Below are positions 1 through 8,796 of a stretch of 33,462 nt of DNA, one piece after another (the first letter of the stretch is position 1; the number at the start of each line of letters is the position of its first letter). This DNA comes from Sedimenticola sp. GTDB taxonomy: Bacteria; Pseudomonadota; Gammaproteobacteria; Chromatiales; Chromatiaceae. The stretch covers positions 1 to 33,462 of the forward strand of contig JAPHTA010000087.1 in assembly GCA_026196475.1 (NCBI GenBank). Direction: 5' to 3'. Position numbers and translations under genes: made by a program. A model generated the notes under the pieces. The model saw only the letters and a program-made list of their open reading frames with translations. It was not told the DNA's origin and did not search any database.

Positions 1-184
1 TCAAATGAAAGTAACTTGCTGTTTTGTAAACCCCCTCATCCTGTCCTTCTCCCTGAGGGACCTCGGTGCCGCTTGACGGTAGAAGGGACTGCAGTTTCGC
101 GACTTTCATGTCCATGAAGCTATCGTTTCAGGGATGGGAATTGCCCCGGTTCCATCCCGGGTACCGTGATTTTATTTTATATTT

Positions 185-214
185 GCGTGTATTCGCGTTC
201 ATTCGCGGCTTAAT
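185..214. repeat. Short degenerate 10-bp tandem repeat (GCGTGTATTC / GCGTTCATTC / GCGGCTTAAT)
   Basis: Three adjacent 10-bp units starting with GCG read directly at 185-194, 195-204 and 205-214, in a non-coding AT-richer segment. Confidence 0.6.
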
Positions 215-276
215 AATATTGTATTCGATAATAGCGAGCCTGCTGACGAATCAGGTTCGTTTAACGCCGAGGAGAA

Positions 277-1578
277 TCAGGTTCCCGGAATGACCAGAAC
301 CTGGCCAACCCTGATTACGTCGCCGGAGAGCCCATTGGCGGACTTCAGGTTGGCCAGGCTGATATCGTAGCGGCTGGCGATTCCCCCCAGGGTATCGCCG
401 CGCTCTATGGTGTACTGGCGTGCACGCCGCTGGGCCAACAGCGTGCCGGGAGGAGGATTGCTGCCGAAGTGGCTTTTGAGGCCAGCCAGGATAGCGTTGG
501 CGATCTTTTGCTGGTGCCTGGAATCGAGCAGATTACGCTCCTCGTGCGGATTGGAGATAAAGGCGGTCTCCACCAGAATGGAGGGTACGTCGGGCGACTT
601 AAGCACCGCAAATCCGGCCTGCTGAACAGTCCGCTTGTGGGTTCGGCCAACCCGTTTCAGCTGTCCGAGTACCTTGCCCGCAATCTCGTGGCTGGCCTGA
701 CGAGTACCGGTCTGGGAGAGATCCAGCAACACCGATGCGAGAATATCGTCCTTGTCCTCCAGCTTGACGCCTCCTATCAGATCGGCGCTGTTCTCGCGCT
801 CCGCCAGCCAGCGGGCGGCTTCACTGGAGGCCCCCCGGTTGGACAGGGTATAGACCGAGGAGCCGCGGGCCCGGGAATCATGGAAGGAATCGGCGTGTAT
901 CGATATAAACAGATCGGCTCGCTTTGAGCGCGCCAGGTCCATGCGTTTGCGCAGGCCCAGGTAGTAGTCCCCGTCCCGTATCATCACCGGCCGCATCCCT
1001 TTTTCACGGTTGATCAGGGCCTCCAGCTTGCGCGCGATCGAAAGCACTACATCCTTCTCATGAGTGCCACGACGACCCACCGCACCTGGGTCCTCGCCTC
1101 CATGGCCCGCGTCGATCGCAATCACCACGTCCCTGAGTTCATTGCTGGCCAGCTGTTTGACCGGTTTTTGCGCCTTCTCCGCGGTGCTTTGACCCTCCGC
1201 CCCGTAGAGGTCCACAACCAGCCGGTGACCGTACTGGCGATTGGGTTTCAGGACGAAGCTTTTTGGCTTGGTGACGGTCTTGAGATCCAGAACCACGCGC
1301 AGGCTGCCATCCTTGCGCTGGGCACTGCGTACACGGCGAATGAGAGGGTTCGTCTCCAGTTCCGGCGTCTCGCCGGCGAAACGCGCGTTCTGCACGTCAA
1401 TGACCAGCCTGTCAGGCTGCTTCAGTGTGAACAGGTTGTGACTGACCGGGTGGCTGGTATCGAATACCAGGCGGGTGTGGTCCGGCGCCGCCCAGATACG
1501 CAGATTGTTGACCGACACCTGGCCGGCCAGCAGTGGCATACTGAGTAACAGAAGCAGAATTGTGGCTATCTTCTTCAT
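277..1578 (-). CDS. amiC: N-acetylmuramoyl-L-alanine amidase AmiC-type (AMIN domain, Amidase_3 catalytic domain, C-terminal LysM)
   Basis: Signal peptide MKKIATILLLLLSMPLLAG; AMIN-like N-terminus; catalytic motifs VIAIDAGHGGEDPGAVG, SIHADSF, VETAFISNPHEE; LysM YTIERGDTLGGIASRYDISLANLKSANGL. Start moved to the internal Met before the signal peptide. Confidence 0.93.
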   Translation of the reverse strand: MKKIATILLLLLSMPLLAGQVSVNNLRIWAAPDHTRLVFDTSHPVSHNLFTLKQPDRLVIDVQNARFAGETPELETNPLIRRVRSAQRKDGSLRVVLDLKTVTKPKSFVLKPNRQYGHRLVVDLYGAEGQSTAEKAQKPVKQLASNELRDVVIAIDAGHGGEDPGAVGRRGTHEKDVVLSIARKLEALINREKGMRPVMIRDGDYYLGLRKRMDLARSKRADLFISIHADSFHDSRARGSSVYTLSNRGASSEAARWLAERENSADLIGGVKLEDKDDILASVLLDLSQTGTRQASHEIAGKVLGQLKRVGRTHKRTVQQAGFAVLKSPDVPSILVETAFISNPHEERNLLDSRHQQKIANAILAGLKSHFGSNPPPGTLLAQRRARQYTIERGDTLGGIASRYDISLANLKSANGLSGDVIRVGQVLVIPGT

Positions 1579-1687
1579 ATCAGCATTTTTTCCGGGGCCC
1601 ACACAGTTTCTCTGCACGCAACTGAAAGATAGCACGCAGATTATATAAACTCCAGAAATATCTGATGGATAGAGTTACAACCTGCAT

Positions 1688-2167
1688 TCAACTATTAACT
1701 TTATCCCCGCATGCCGATTCCAACCACTCAAGTAACTCGCCACCCAGCGCGGTTTTTGCCTCCAACACCAGTTGTCGCCCACTCTCCCGGTAGCTGATGG
1801 TGATCCGGATATCGGGAACCGGTAGCGCATCGCCGCCCCGTTCCGGCCACTCTACGAGCAACAAGGCATCTCCCTGCAACAGGTCCCGGATCCCCAGAAA
1901 CTCAAGCTCATCCGGGTCGGCCAGCCGGTAGAGATCCAGGTGGTAACAGTGTCGTCCGGCTATCTCATAGGGCTCGATCAGGGTATAGGTGGGACTTTTT
2001 ACCGCGCCGGCATGGCCCAGACCCTGCAGCAAGCCCCGGGCAAATGTCGTCTTGCCGGCACCCAGATCACCCTCCAGGTAGATCAGGCAGCCGGTTGGAA
2101 TTCGCGCAGCCAGGGTAGCGGCGATCCGCTCCTGCTCCTGTTCTGATCGGGCAATCAGGCTCAGCAT
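1688..2167 (-). CDS. tsaE: tRNA threonylcarbamoyladenosine biosynthesis ATPase TsaE (YjeE)
   Basis: Walker A LEGDLGAGKTTFARGLLQGLG; SPTYTLIEPY; HLDLYRL; LLVEWPERG. Located between nnr and amiC as commonly seen. Confidence 0.95.
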   Translation of the reverse strand: MLSLIARSEQEQERIAATLAARIPTGCLIYLEGDLGAGKTTFARGLLQGLGHAGAVKSPTYTLIEPYEIAGRHCYHLDLYRLADPDELEFLGIRDLLQGDALLLVEWPERGGDALPVPDIRITISYRESGRQLVLEAKTALGGELLEWLESACGDKVNS

Positions 2168-3669
2168 GGACCGCCCTCCGGATTCAACAGGCGACGCAGG
2201 TTGGGTAGAAGATCAGTGGCCAACATTCCCCGCTCCCCTTCACGAGCCGCAAGATCCGCCGCCTGACCATGCAGGCAGACCCCCATCCTGGCGGCAGCCC
2301 CGGGGGATTCACCCTGGGCCATGAGGCCACCGATGATACCGGTCAACAGATCGCCCATGCCTCCGCTCGCCATGCCCGGATTACCCTCTACACAGACCCC
2401 GGGCAACCGGTCTGCTGCTTCCACCACCAGGGTGCCGGCACCCTTCAGCAGGACCACCCCGCCATAGCGCTGCTGTAGCGACCGGGCGGCCTGAAAACGA
2501 TCCGACTGGATCTCCGCCACGCTGCAGCCGAGAAGCCGTGCCGCTTCACCTGGATGGGGCGTTAACACCCAGTTGTCACGGCATGTCGGCTCCTGTGCAA
2601 GAAGATTCAGCGCATCCGCATCAACCACCATTGGCACTCCGGACTCAAGTACCCGCCCCAGCATGGCACGCCCCCAGGACCGCTGCCCAAGGCCCGGTCC
2701 TATCGCCACCACATCGGCACGCACCAGCAGCGGTGCCAGTTCGGTGGCCGACTCTACGCCGTGAGACATAAGCTCCGGGCGACGACTGCTGACCAGCGCC
2801 GCGTGCGCCGCGCGGGTCGCGAGACTCACCAGGCCGGCCCCGGTCCGTGCCGCGGCTTCTCCCGCCATCTGCAGGGCACCGGAGAAGCCGCTGTCTCCAC
2901 CCACCACGAGAAGATGGCCGCAGTTCCCCTTGTGCGCGGTACGCCGGCGGGGCTGTAATTTGCGGGCACAACCGGTCCAGGTCATGCGGTTCGCGGTCGC
3001 CTCGACCGCGTCATAAAGCCCCGCCGGCACCCCCAGGTCATCAAACATGATCTCGCCACAGAGATCCGGACCCTCACCGGTGAACAGCCCCTGCTTGAGG
3101 CCGATAAAGGTGACCGTGGCGTCGGCTTGCACTGCGCAGCCCATGACACAGCCGCTGTCGGAGTGCAGCCCGCTGGGCATATCCAGCGCCAGGACCGGCG
3201 CCGGATGCCGGTTGACCGCCCGTACCATTTCTCCCCAGGCACCTGTCACCTCCCGCTCCAGGCCGGTACCCAGAACCGCATCGACAACCAGGTCACACCC
3301 CTCCGGCACGCCCTGGAAGGGCTCCACCCGGCCTCCGCTCTGGCGGAATTCCCGGGCGCAGGCCAGGGCATCCCTGCTCAACCTGCCTCCATCCCCCATT
3401 TGCAGAAGCTGCACAGAGAGGCCGGCCTCGAGTGCAAGCCTGGCCACCACGTACCCATCCCCTCCGTTGTTGCCTGTGCCGCAGATCACAGCCAGCCGTT
3501 GCACCTCCGACCAGCGCTTTTGCAGGTAACCGAATGCCGTGGCGCCGGCCCGCTGCATGAGTGTCAATCCCGGAATACCGAATTGCTCTATCGCACAACG
3601 GTCGAGTCGATGCACCCGTTCGGCGGTGTAAAGTTTTTCTGGCAATCTGGATGGGCCGATCAAAGTCAT
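2161..3669 (-). CDS. nnr: Bifunctional NAD(P)HX epimerase / ADP-dependent NAD(P)HX dehydratase (NnrE-NnrD, YjeF)
   Basis: N-terminal epimerase motifs (GTGNNGGDGYVVAR, DMPSGLHSDSG) and C-terminal carbohydrate-kinase-like dehydratase motifs (AIGPGLGQ, VVDADALNLL, LTPHPGEAARLL, GNPGMASGGMGDLLTGIIGGL). Confidence 0.95.
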   Translation of the reverse strand: MTLIGPSRLPEKLYTAERVHRLDRCAIEQFGIPGLTLMQRAGATAFGYLQKRWSEVQRLAVICGTGNNGGDGYVVARLALEAGLSVQLLQMGDGGRLSRDALACAREFRQSGGRVEPFQGVPEGCDLVVDAVLGTGLEREVTGAWGEMVRAVNRHPAPVLALDMPSGLHSDSGCVMGCAVQADATVTFIGLKQGLFTGEGPDLCGEIMFDDLGVPAGLYDAVEATANRMTWTGCARKLQPRRRTAHKGNCGHLLVVGGDSGFSGALQMAGEAAARTGAGLVSLATRAAHAALVSSRRPELMSHGVESATELAPLLVRADVVAIGPGLGQRSWGRAMLGRVLESGVPMVVDADALNLLAQEPTCRDNWVLTPHPGEAARLLGCSVAEIQSDRFQAARSLQQRYGGVVLLKGAGTLVVEAADRLPGVCVEGNPGMASGGMGDLLTGIIGGLMAQGESPGAAARMGVCLHGQAADLAAREGERGMLATDLLPNLRRLLNPEGGPC

Positions 3670-3779
3670 CGTTCCGTGGATCCCGGTCGGTTTTTGCCTA
3701 TTGTAGGGCTTTATCCAGGGTTTTGTCCCTGCTGCGCCATGCTATTCTGGCCTGTCAGGGTGTATGATCGCATGCCACC

Positions 3780-4841
3780 ATGACGCGGACTACTTCAACA
3801 GACTATCAGGTTCTCGCCGAGCGGATTCGACACTGGGGACTGGAGCTCGGTTTTCAGCAGATCGGCATAGCTGATACCGACCTGACCCTGGCCGAACAAC
3901 ACCTCAACCGCTGGCTGGCGGAAGGGATGCAGGGCGAAATGGGGTACATGGCGCGCCACGGCAGCAAGCGCTCCCGCCCCGGGGAACTGGTTCCCGGGAC
4001 TCTGCGCATCATCTCGGTCCGCATGGACTACCTGCCGACAGATGACGATCCCCGGGCAGTCCTGGATGATCCGGAAAAGGGCTTCATTTCGCGCTATGCG
4101 CTGGGGCGCGATTACCACAAGCTGATGCGCAACCGGCTGCAGAAGCTGGCACACCTGATTGAAGCCGAAACAGGCCCCTTCGGATACCGGGCCTTCGTGG
4201 ATTCAGCACCGGTACTGGAGCGCGCCCTGGCCGACAAGGCGGGACTGGGCTGGACCGGAAAGCACAGCAACCTGGTAAACCGCCAGGCCGGCTCCTGGTT
4301 CTTTCTCGGAGAGCTCTACACCGACCTGCCACTGCCGGTGGACGAGCCTGAAGCAGACCACTGCGGCCGTTGTACCCGCTGCATCGAGGTCTGTCCGACA
4401 CAGGCCATTGTCGCTCCCTACCGGGTCGATGCCCGTCGCTGCATCTCCTACCTGACCATTGAACTGGAAGGGCCGATTCCGGAGCCGCTTCGTCCCCTGC
4501 TGGGCAACCGGATCTTCGGCTGCGATGACTGCCTCATGGTCTGCCCCTGGAACCGTTTTGCCCGTCCCGCAGCAGAAGATGACTTCACACCCCGCAACGG
4601 CCTCGACAACGCTACCCTGGAGAGCCTGTTCGCCTGGGACGAGGAAACCTTTCTGAAACGGCTGGAGGGCTCACCGATCCGCCGTATAGGGCACCTTCGC
4701 TGGCTACGCAATATTGCCGTCGCTCTGGGCAACGCACCAACCACAGACACAACCGTTGCAGCGTTGAAGAGCCACCTGGACCACCCTTCGGATCTGGTAA
4801 GGGAGCATGTCCACTGGGCCTTACGGCGACACAAAGCCTGA
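3780..4841 (+). CDS. queG: Epoxyqueuosine reductase QueG
   Basis: Two [4Fe-4S] ferredoxin motifs (CGRCTRCIEVCPTQAI; CDDCLMVCPWNRFA), GWTGKHSNL, C-terminal HEAT-like WLRNIAVALGN. Divergent from nnr. Confidence 0.95.
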   Translation: MTRTTSTDYQVLAERIRHWGLELGFQQIGIADTDLTLAEQHLNRWLAEGMQGEMGYMARHGSKRSRPGELVPGTLRIISVRMDYLPTDDDPRAVLDDPEKGFISRYALGRDYHKLMRNRLQKLAHLIEAETGPFGYRAFVDSAPVLERALADKAGLGWTGKHSNLVNRQAGSWFFLGELYTDLPLPVDEPEADHCGRCTRCIEVCPTQAIVAPYRVDARRCISYLTIELEGPIPEPLRPLLGNRIFGCDDCLMVCPWNRFARPAAEDDFTPRNGLDNATLESLFAWDEETFLKRLEGSPIRRIGHLRWLRNIAVALGNAPTTDTTVAALKSHLDHPSDLVREHVHWALRRHKA

Positions 4842-4862
4842 CTCCGCGCACACTTCTGCAAT

Positions 4863-4900
4863 CCGAACCCGGCCAGCGCGTGTAGAGAGGGCCGGTTCGG
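4863..4900. other. Imperfect stem-loop downstream of queG (CCGAACC(C)GGCC ... GGCCGGTTCGG)
   Basis: 11-bp stem with one bulged C, loop about 15 nt; no following T-tract, so not called a terminator. Confidence 0.45.
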
Positions 4901-4964
4901 CTAGACTTATACGCAGAGACTACCGGGTGCCGTACTGCCCGTCATGACAGGCAAGGGTGTTGCA

Positions 4965-5546
4965 ATGGAGATAAGCCCCTCCACCAGTTCCAGGACGATG
5001 CAGACCAGCGTTTCAACTCCCGCAGGGGAAAGGCGGGGCTCGCCCGGACAAGGCAGCACGGCCGACTCTTCCGCCGGCAACGGGCCGGTCACCGGACAGC
5101 GTGAGAGCATCAAATCGGAGAGTGAACTGAAATCCCTGCAGTCCCTTGACCGGGCAGTCCGGGCCCATGAGCAGGCACACCTGGCAGTGGCCGGTCACTA
5201 TGCCACCAGTGGCGCCAATCTTCAGTATCGAAAGGGGCCGGACGGCCGGCAATACGCGGTGGCTGGCGAGGTCAGTATCGACACCAGCCCCGTGTCCGGG
5301 GATCCCGAGGCAACCATCCGCAAGGCCGAGGTGATACGGCGCGCCGCGCTGGCCCCCAGCAACCCCTCTGGCCAGGACAGGCGGGTCGCTGCCGAGGCAG
5401 TCAGGATGGCGCTGGAAGCACGGCTCGAACAGCAAAGGGAGAAAAGCGATACCAGTGAAACCGGCTCTCGCCTGGAGCAGCGCCTGGCTCGCGCTGCAAC
5501 TGATGATGGTGCCGGGATGCCGGCCCTGGTCGATCTGCTGGCCTGA
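4965..5546 (+). CDS. SprA-related putative zinc metalloprotease (HExxH)
   Basis: RAVRAHEQAHLAVAGHYATSGANLQYRKGPDGRQYAVAGEVSIDTSPVSGDPEATIRKAEVIRRAALAPSNPSGQDRRVAAEA resembles the SprA-related / putative metalloprotease family. ORF track start is 4944; MEISPS at 4965 is an alternative start. Confidence 0.8.
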   Translation: MEISPSTSSRTMQTSVSTPAGERRGSPGQGSTADSSAGNGPVTGQRESIKSESELKSLQSLDRAVRAHEQAHLAVAGHYATSGANLQYRKGPDGRQYAVAGEVSIDTSPVSGDPEATIRKAEVIRRAALAPSNPSGQDRRVAAEAVRMALEARLEQQREKSDTSETGSRLEQRLARAATDDGAGMPALVDLLA

Positions 5547-5547
5547 A

Positions 5548-6120
5548 TCAGGGGGCCGGTTGTCCACCCCCATCCGCAACATTCAGGAATTCACTGCGGT
5601 AGTGCCGCAGCTCATTGATCGAGTCCCGGATATCGTCCATCGCCAGGTGCCGACCACTCTTGACCACACCCTTCGCCACCGCCGGCGCCCAGCGCCGGGC
5701 CAGCTCCTTGAGGGTGCTTACGTCGAGATTGCGGTAGTGAAACCAGGCCTCCAGCTCCGGCATGCAGCGAGCCAGGAATCGTCGATCCTGGCAGATGCTG
5801 TTGCCGCAGATGGGTGAGGTACCCTGCGGTACGTACTGCCGGATGAAGGCCAGGGTCTCCTGCTCGGCCTGTGATTCACTGTAGCGACTCTGCCGCACCC
5901 GCTCGGTCAGGCCGGACCCGGCATGCTGATTGGTGTTCCACTCGTCCATGGCAGCCATCACTTCCTCAGGCTGATGAATGGCAATCTCCGGACCCTCGGC
6001 CAGGATATTCAGGTCACCATCGGTGATGATGGTGGCGATCTCGATGATACGATCGTTCTGGGTATCCAGGCCGGTCATCTCCAGGTCGATCCAGATCAGG
6101 TTGTTGGAATCCAGTGTCAT
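5548..6120 (-). CDS. orn: Oligoribonuclease
   Basis: DEDDh exonuclease motifs [82 protein letters not shown]. Confidence 0.96.
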   Translation of the reverse strand: MTLDSNNLIWIDLEMTGLDTQNDRIIEIATIITDGDLNILAEGPEIAIHQPEEVMAAMDEWNTNQHAGSGLTERVRQSRYSESQAEQETLAFIRQYVPQGTSPICGNSICQDRRFLARCMPELEAWFHYRNLDVSTLKELARRWAPAVAKGVVKSGRHLAMDDIRDSINELRHYRSEFLNVADGGGQPAP

Positions 6121-6197
6121 GCGTTCTCCCGGTCACAGCGGATGTCGTTGAACGGGGCATTCTAGCAGAACCCCCTGCAAGCCTGTATCCTTTGCCC

Positions 6198-7472
6198 ATG
6201 CACCCGTTCACCACACTCTTCATAAGTGCCATTGCCATCGGCGTTGCTCTGCAGCTCTGGCTCAAGTGGCGACACAAGCGGCACATCCTGCAACACCGCG
6301 CAGCCGTGCCGGAGGCATTTGCCGGCAAGGTGAGCCTGGCGGAACATCAGAAAGCCGCAGACTATACCGTTGCCAGGCTGGAGGCCGGTCATGTCGCCCT
6401 GCTGCTGGGTACTGCACTGCTTCTGTTCTGGACCCTGGGCGGCGGTATCAACCTGCTGCACGAACAGTGGCGGCAACTGCCGCTCGATCCTCTCTGGCGC
6501 GGAATCGGTCTGATCTTCAGCCTCACTTTTCTGAGCAGCCTGATCGAGCTGCCCCTTGGCATCTGGAACACCTTCGTCCTCGAAGAGCGCTTCGGATTCA
6601 ATCGCACCACCCCGGCCCGTTTCATCAAGGACATGCTGCTGCAGCTGCTGCTGGCGCTGCTTCTCGGGACCCCGCTGCTACTGGCCGTGTTATGGCTGAT
6701 GGAGCAGGCGGGAGACGGCTGGTGGCTGGCTGCATGGGGGGTCTGGATGGGATTCCTGCTACTGGTGATGTGGATCTATCCGACCCTGATCGCCCCCCTC
6801 TTCAACAAGTTCACGCCACTACAGGAAGGCGCACTGAAACAGCGTATCGAGCAGCTGCTGGAACGCTGCGGCTTTGCCAGCAAGGGGATCTTCATCATGG
6901 ACGGCTCGCGGCGCTCCGGCCATGGCAACGCCTACTTCACCGGGTTCGGCAGAAACAAGCGGATCGTCTTCTACGATACCCTGGCGGACAGCCTGGAGGT
7001 GGACGAGATGGAGGCAGTACTGGCTCATGAACTGGGTCACTTCAAGCACCGCCACATCCTCAAACACCTGGTATTCTCCAGTATAATGACCCTGCTCGGA
7101 TTTGCCCTGCTCGGCTGGCTGGCCGGCGAATCCTGGTTCTACCGGTCACTGGGTGTTCAGGGAGAGAGCAACGCCCTGGCACTGCTCCTATTCCTGTTGG
7201 TACTGCCGGTATTCACCCAGTTCCTGCAGCCCCTGATGGCCCTGCTCTCCCGACGTCACGAGTTCCAGGCCGACAATTTCGCCGTCGTCCAGAGCGGTGC
7301 GGAGCCGATGATCCGGGCCCTGGTCAAACTTTATCGCGAGAATGCCAACACCCTGACCCCGGACCCGCTCTACTCGGCGTTTCATGACAGCCACCCCCCG
7401 GCACCGGTACGCATTGCCCACTTATCATCTAAAATTCCCTCCGTACCCACGCATGAAGAGGTGACCCAATGA
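6198..7472 (+). CDS. M48 family metallopeptidase (Ste24/CAAX protease type)
   Basis: Multi-TM protein with VLAHELGHFKHRH zinc motif, N-terminal PSD/Ste24 region (LPLGIWNTFVLEERFGFNRTTPARF) and SRRHEFQADNFAV. Internal Met MHPFTTLF chosen as start. Confidence 0.9.
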   Translation: MHPFTTLFISAIAIGVALQLWLKWRHKRHILQHRAAVPEAFAGKVSLAEHQKAADYTVARLEAGHVALLLGTALLLFWTLGGGINLLHEQWRQLPLDPLWRGIGLIFSLTFLSSLIELPLGIWNTFVLEERFGFNRTTPARFIKDMLLQLLLALLLGTPLLLAVLWLMEQAGDGWWLAAWGVWMGFLLLVMWIYPTLIAPLFNKFTPLQEGALKQRIEQLLERCGFASKGIFIMDGSRRSGHGNAYFTGFGRNKRIVFYDTLADSLEVDEMEAVLAHELGHFKHRHILKHLVFSSIMTLLGFALLGWLAGESWFYRSLGVQGESNALALLLFLLVLPVFTQFLQPLMALLSRRHEFQADNFAVVQSGAEPMIRALVKLYRENANTLTPDPLYSAFHDSHPPAPVRIAHLSSKIPSVPTHEEVTQ

Positions 7473-7756
7473 ACATCCTCAGGATTCTGACCATTGCCGG
7501 TTCCGTGCTGGTGGCCACAACAGGCACCGGCCAGGCCGCCGACATCAGCGTCGGAGAACAGCAGCACCAGCAGTACTGCATCTCCTGTCACGGCAGTGAG
7601 GTCTACACCCGCCAGGATCGCCGGGTCCAGAGTCGCAACGGACTCAGCGCCCAGGTACAGCGCTGTCAGCTGGCCCTGGATCTGAACTGGTTTGACGACG
7701 AGGTGGAGAACACCGCCGAGTACCTCAACCGCGAGTACTACCACTTCAACAACTAG
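7469..7756 (+). CDS. Small monohaem c-type cytochrome
   Basis: Signal peptide followed by one CISCHG haem motif; 95 aa; start overlaps the M48 stop (ATGA). Confidence 0.8.
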   Translation: MNILRILTIAGSVLVATTGTGQAADISVGEQQHQQYCISCHGSEVYTRQDRRVQSRNGLSAQVQRCQLALDLNWFDDEVENTAEYLNREYYHFNN

Positions 7757-7776
7757 CCCCGGACAATCCACCCAGC

Positions 7777-8784
7777 ATGGCCAAAAGGCGTCTGACCCGA
7801 CAGCAGCAGGAACGCATCAGCGCAATCCAGGAGCGACGCAGGAACAAGGCGCAGCAGCAGGCAGAGGCAGCTCTCGTAGCCAGCGACAGTGAATCTCACC
7901 TGGAGGGGACCGTGGTGGCTCGCCACGGCCAGAACCTGGTGATCACAGACCCGGATGGCCACTACGTGCACTGTCTGTCACGGCAGAACATCGGCCAGGT
8001 GGTTTGCGGTGACCAGGTGGTATGGCAGCCGACCCAGGACGACCAGGGCGTGGTGACTGCGATCCTGCCCCGACGGAGTGCCCTGGTCCGTCCCAACTTC
8101 AGCGGCGAGGCCCGGGCCCTGGCAGCCAATATCAGCCAGATCGTTATCGTGCTGGCACCGGAACCGCCCCCCAGCCCCTACCTGGTGGACCAGTACCTGG
8201 TGGCGGCGGAACAGATCGGGGTGCGGACCCTGATCGCCCTCAACAAGCGCGATCTGATGGACGACGGCCAGATGACCGCCTTCAACAATACCTTCGGACA
8301 CTATCCCGGAATCGGCTACCCGCTGATCAGGATCAGCGCCAAGTTTGAACACGGGCTTGACCCGCTGATCGACCGGCTGGTGGACCAGACCAGCATCCTG
8401 GTGGGACAGTCGGGCGTGGGAAAATCCTCCCTGGTCAAGGCACTGCTACCGGATATCGATATCCAGATCGGTCGCCTCTCCGAAGCATCCGGCCAGGGCC
8501 GGCATACCACCTCCGCCACCACCCTCTACCAGCTGCCCTCGGGTGGCAGGCTGATCGATTCCCCGGGGGTGCGCAGCTTCCGGCTCGGGGAGCTCTCCGG
8601 GGAGCAGCTGGCCAACGGGTTCATCGAGTTCCGGGAGTTCCTCGGCCACTGCCGCTTCAGCAACTGCAGTCACCGGCAGGAGCCGGGCTGCGCACTGCTG
8701 GCTGCCGTGCAGGCGGGACACATCCATCCGCAACGCCTCGCCAACTACCTGCACATGGCCGAAGGGCTCCCCAGCCAGCACTGA
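7777..8784 (+). CDS. rsgA: Small ribosomal subunit biogenesis GTPase RsgA
   Basis: Circularly permuted GTPase order: ALNKRDL, then GQSGVGKSSLVKALLPD, DSPGVRSF, and C-terminal Zn motif GHCRFSNCSHRQEPGCALL. Confidence 0.95.
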   Translation: MAKRRLTRQQQERISAIQERRRNKAQQQAEAALVASDSESHLEGTVVARHGQNLVITDPDGHYVHCLSRQNIGQVVCGDQVVWQPTQDDQGVVTAILPRRSALVRPNFSGEARALAANISQIVIVLAPEPPPSPYLVDQYLVAAEQIGVRTLIALNKRDLMDDGQMTAFNNTFGHYPGIGYPLIRISAKFEHGLDPLIDRLVDQTSILVGQSGVGKSSLVKALLPDIDIQIGRLSEASGQGRHTTSATTLYQLPSGGRLIDSPGVRSFRLGELSGEQLANGFIEFREFLGHCRFSNCSHRQEPGCALLAAVQAGHIHPQRLANYLHMAEGLPSQH

Positions 8785-8796
8785 GCCTGCCCCCCC

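Noticed and set aside
66-293. 75-aa ORF at the left edge
   Set aside because: Translation crosses the 10-bp tandem repeat and the amiC end; no homology pattern or good RBS seen, likely spurious.
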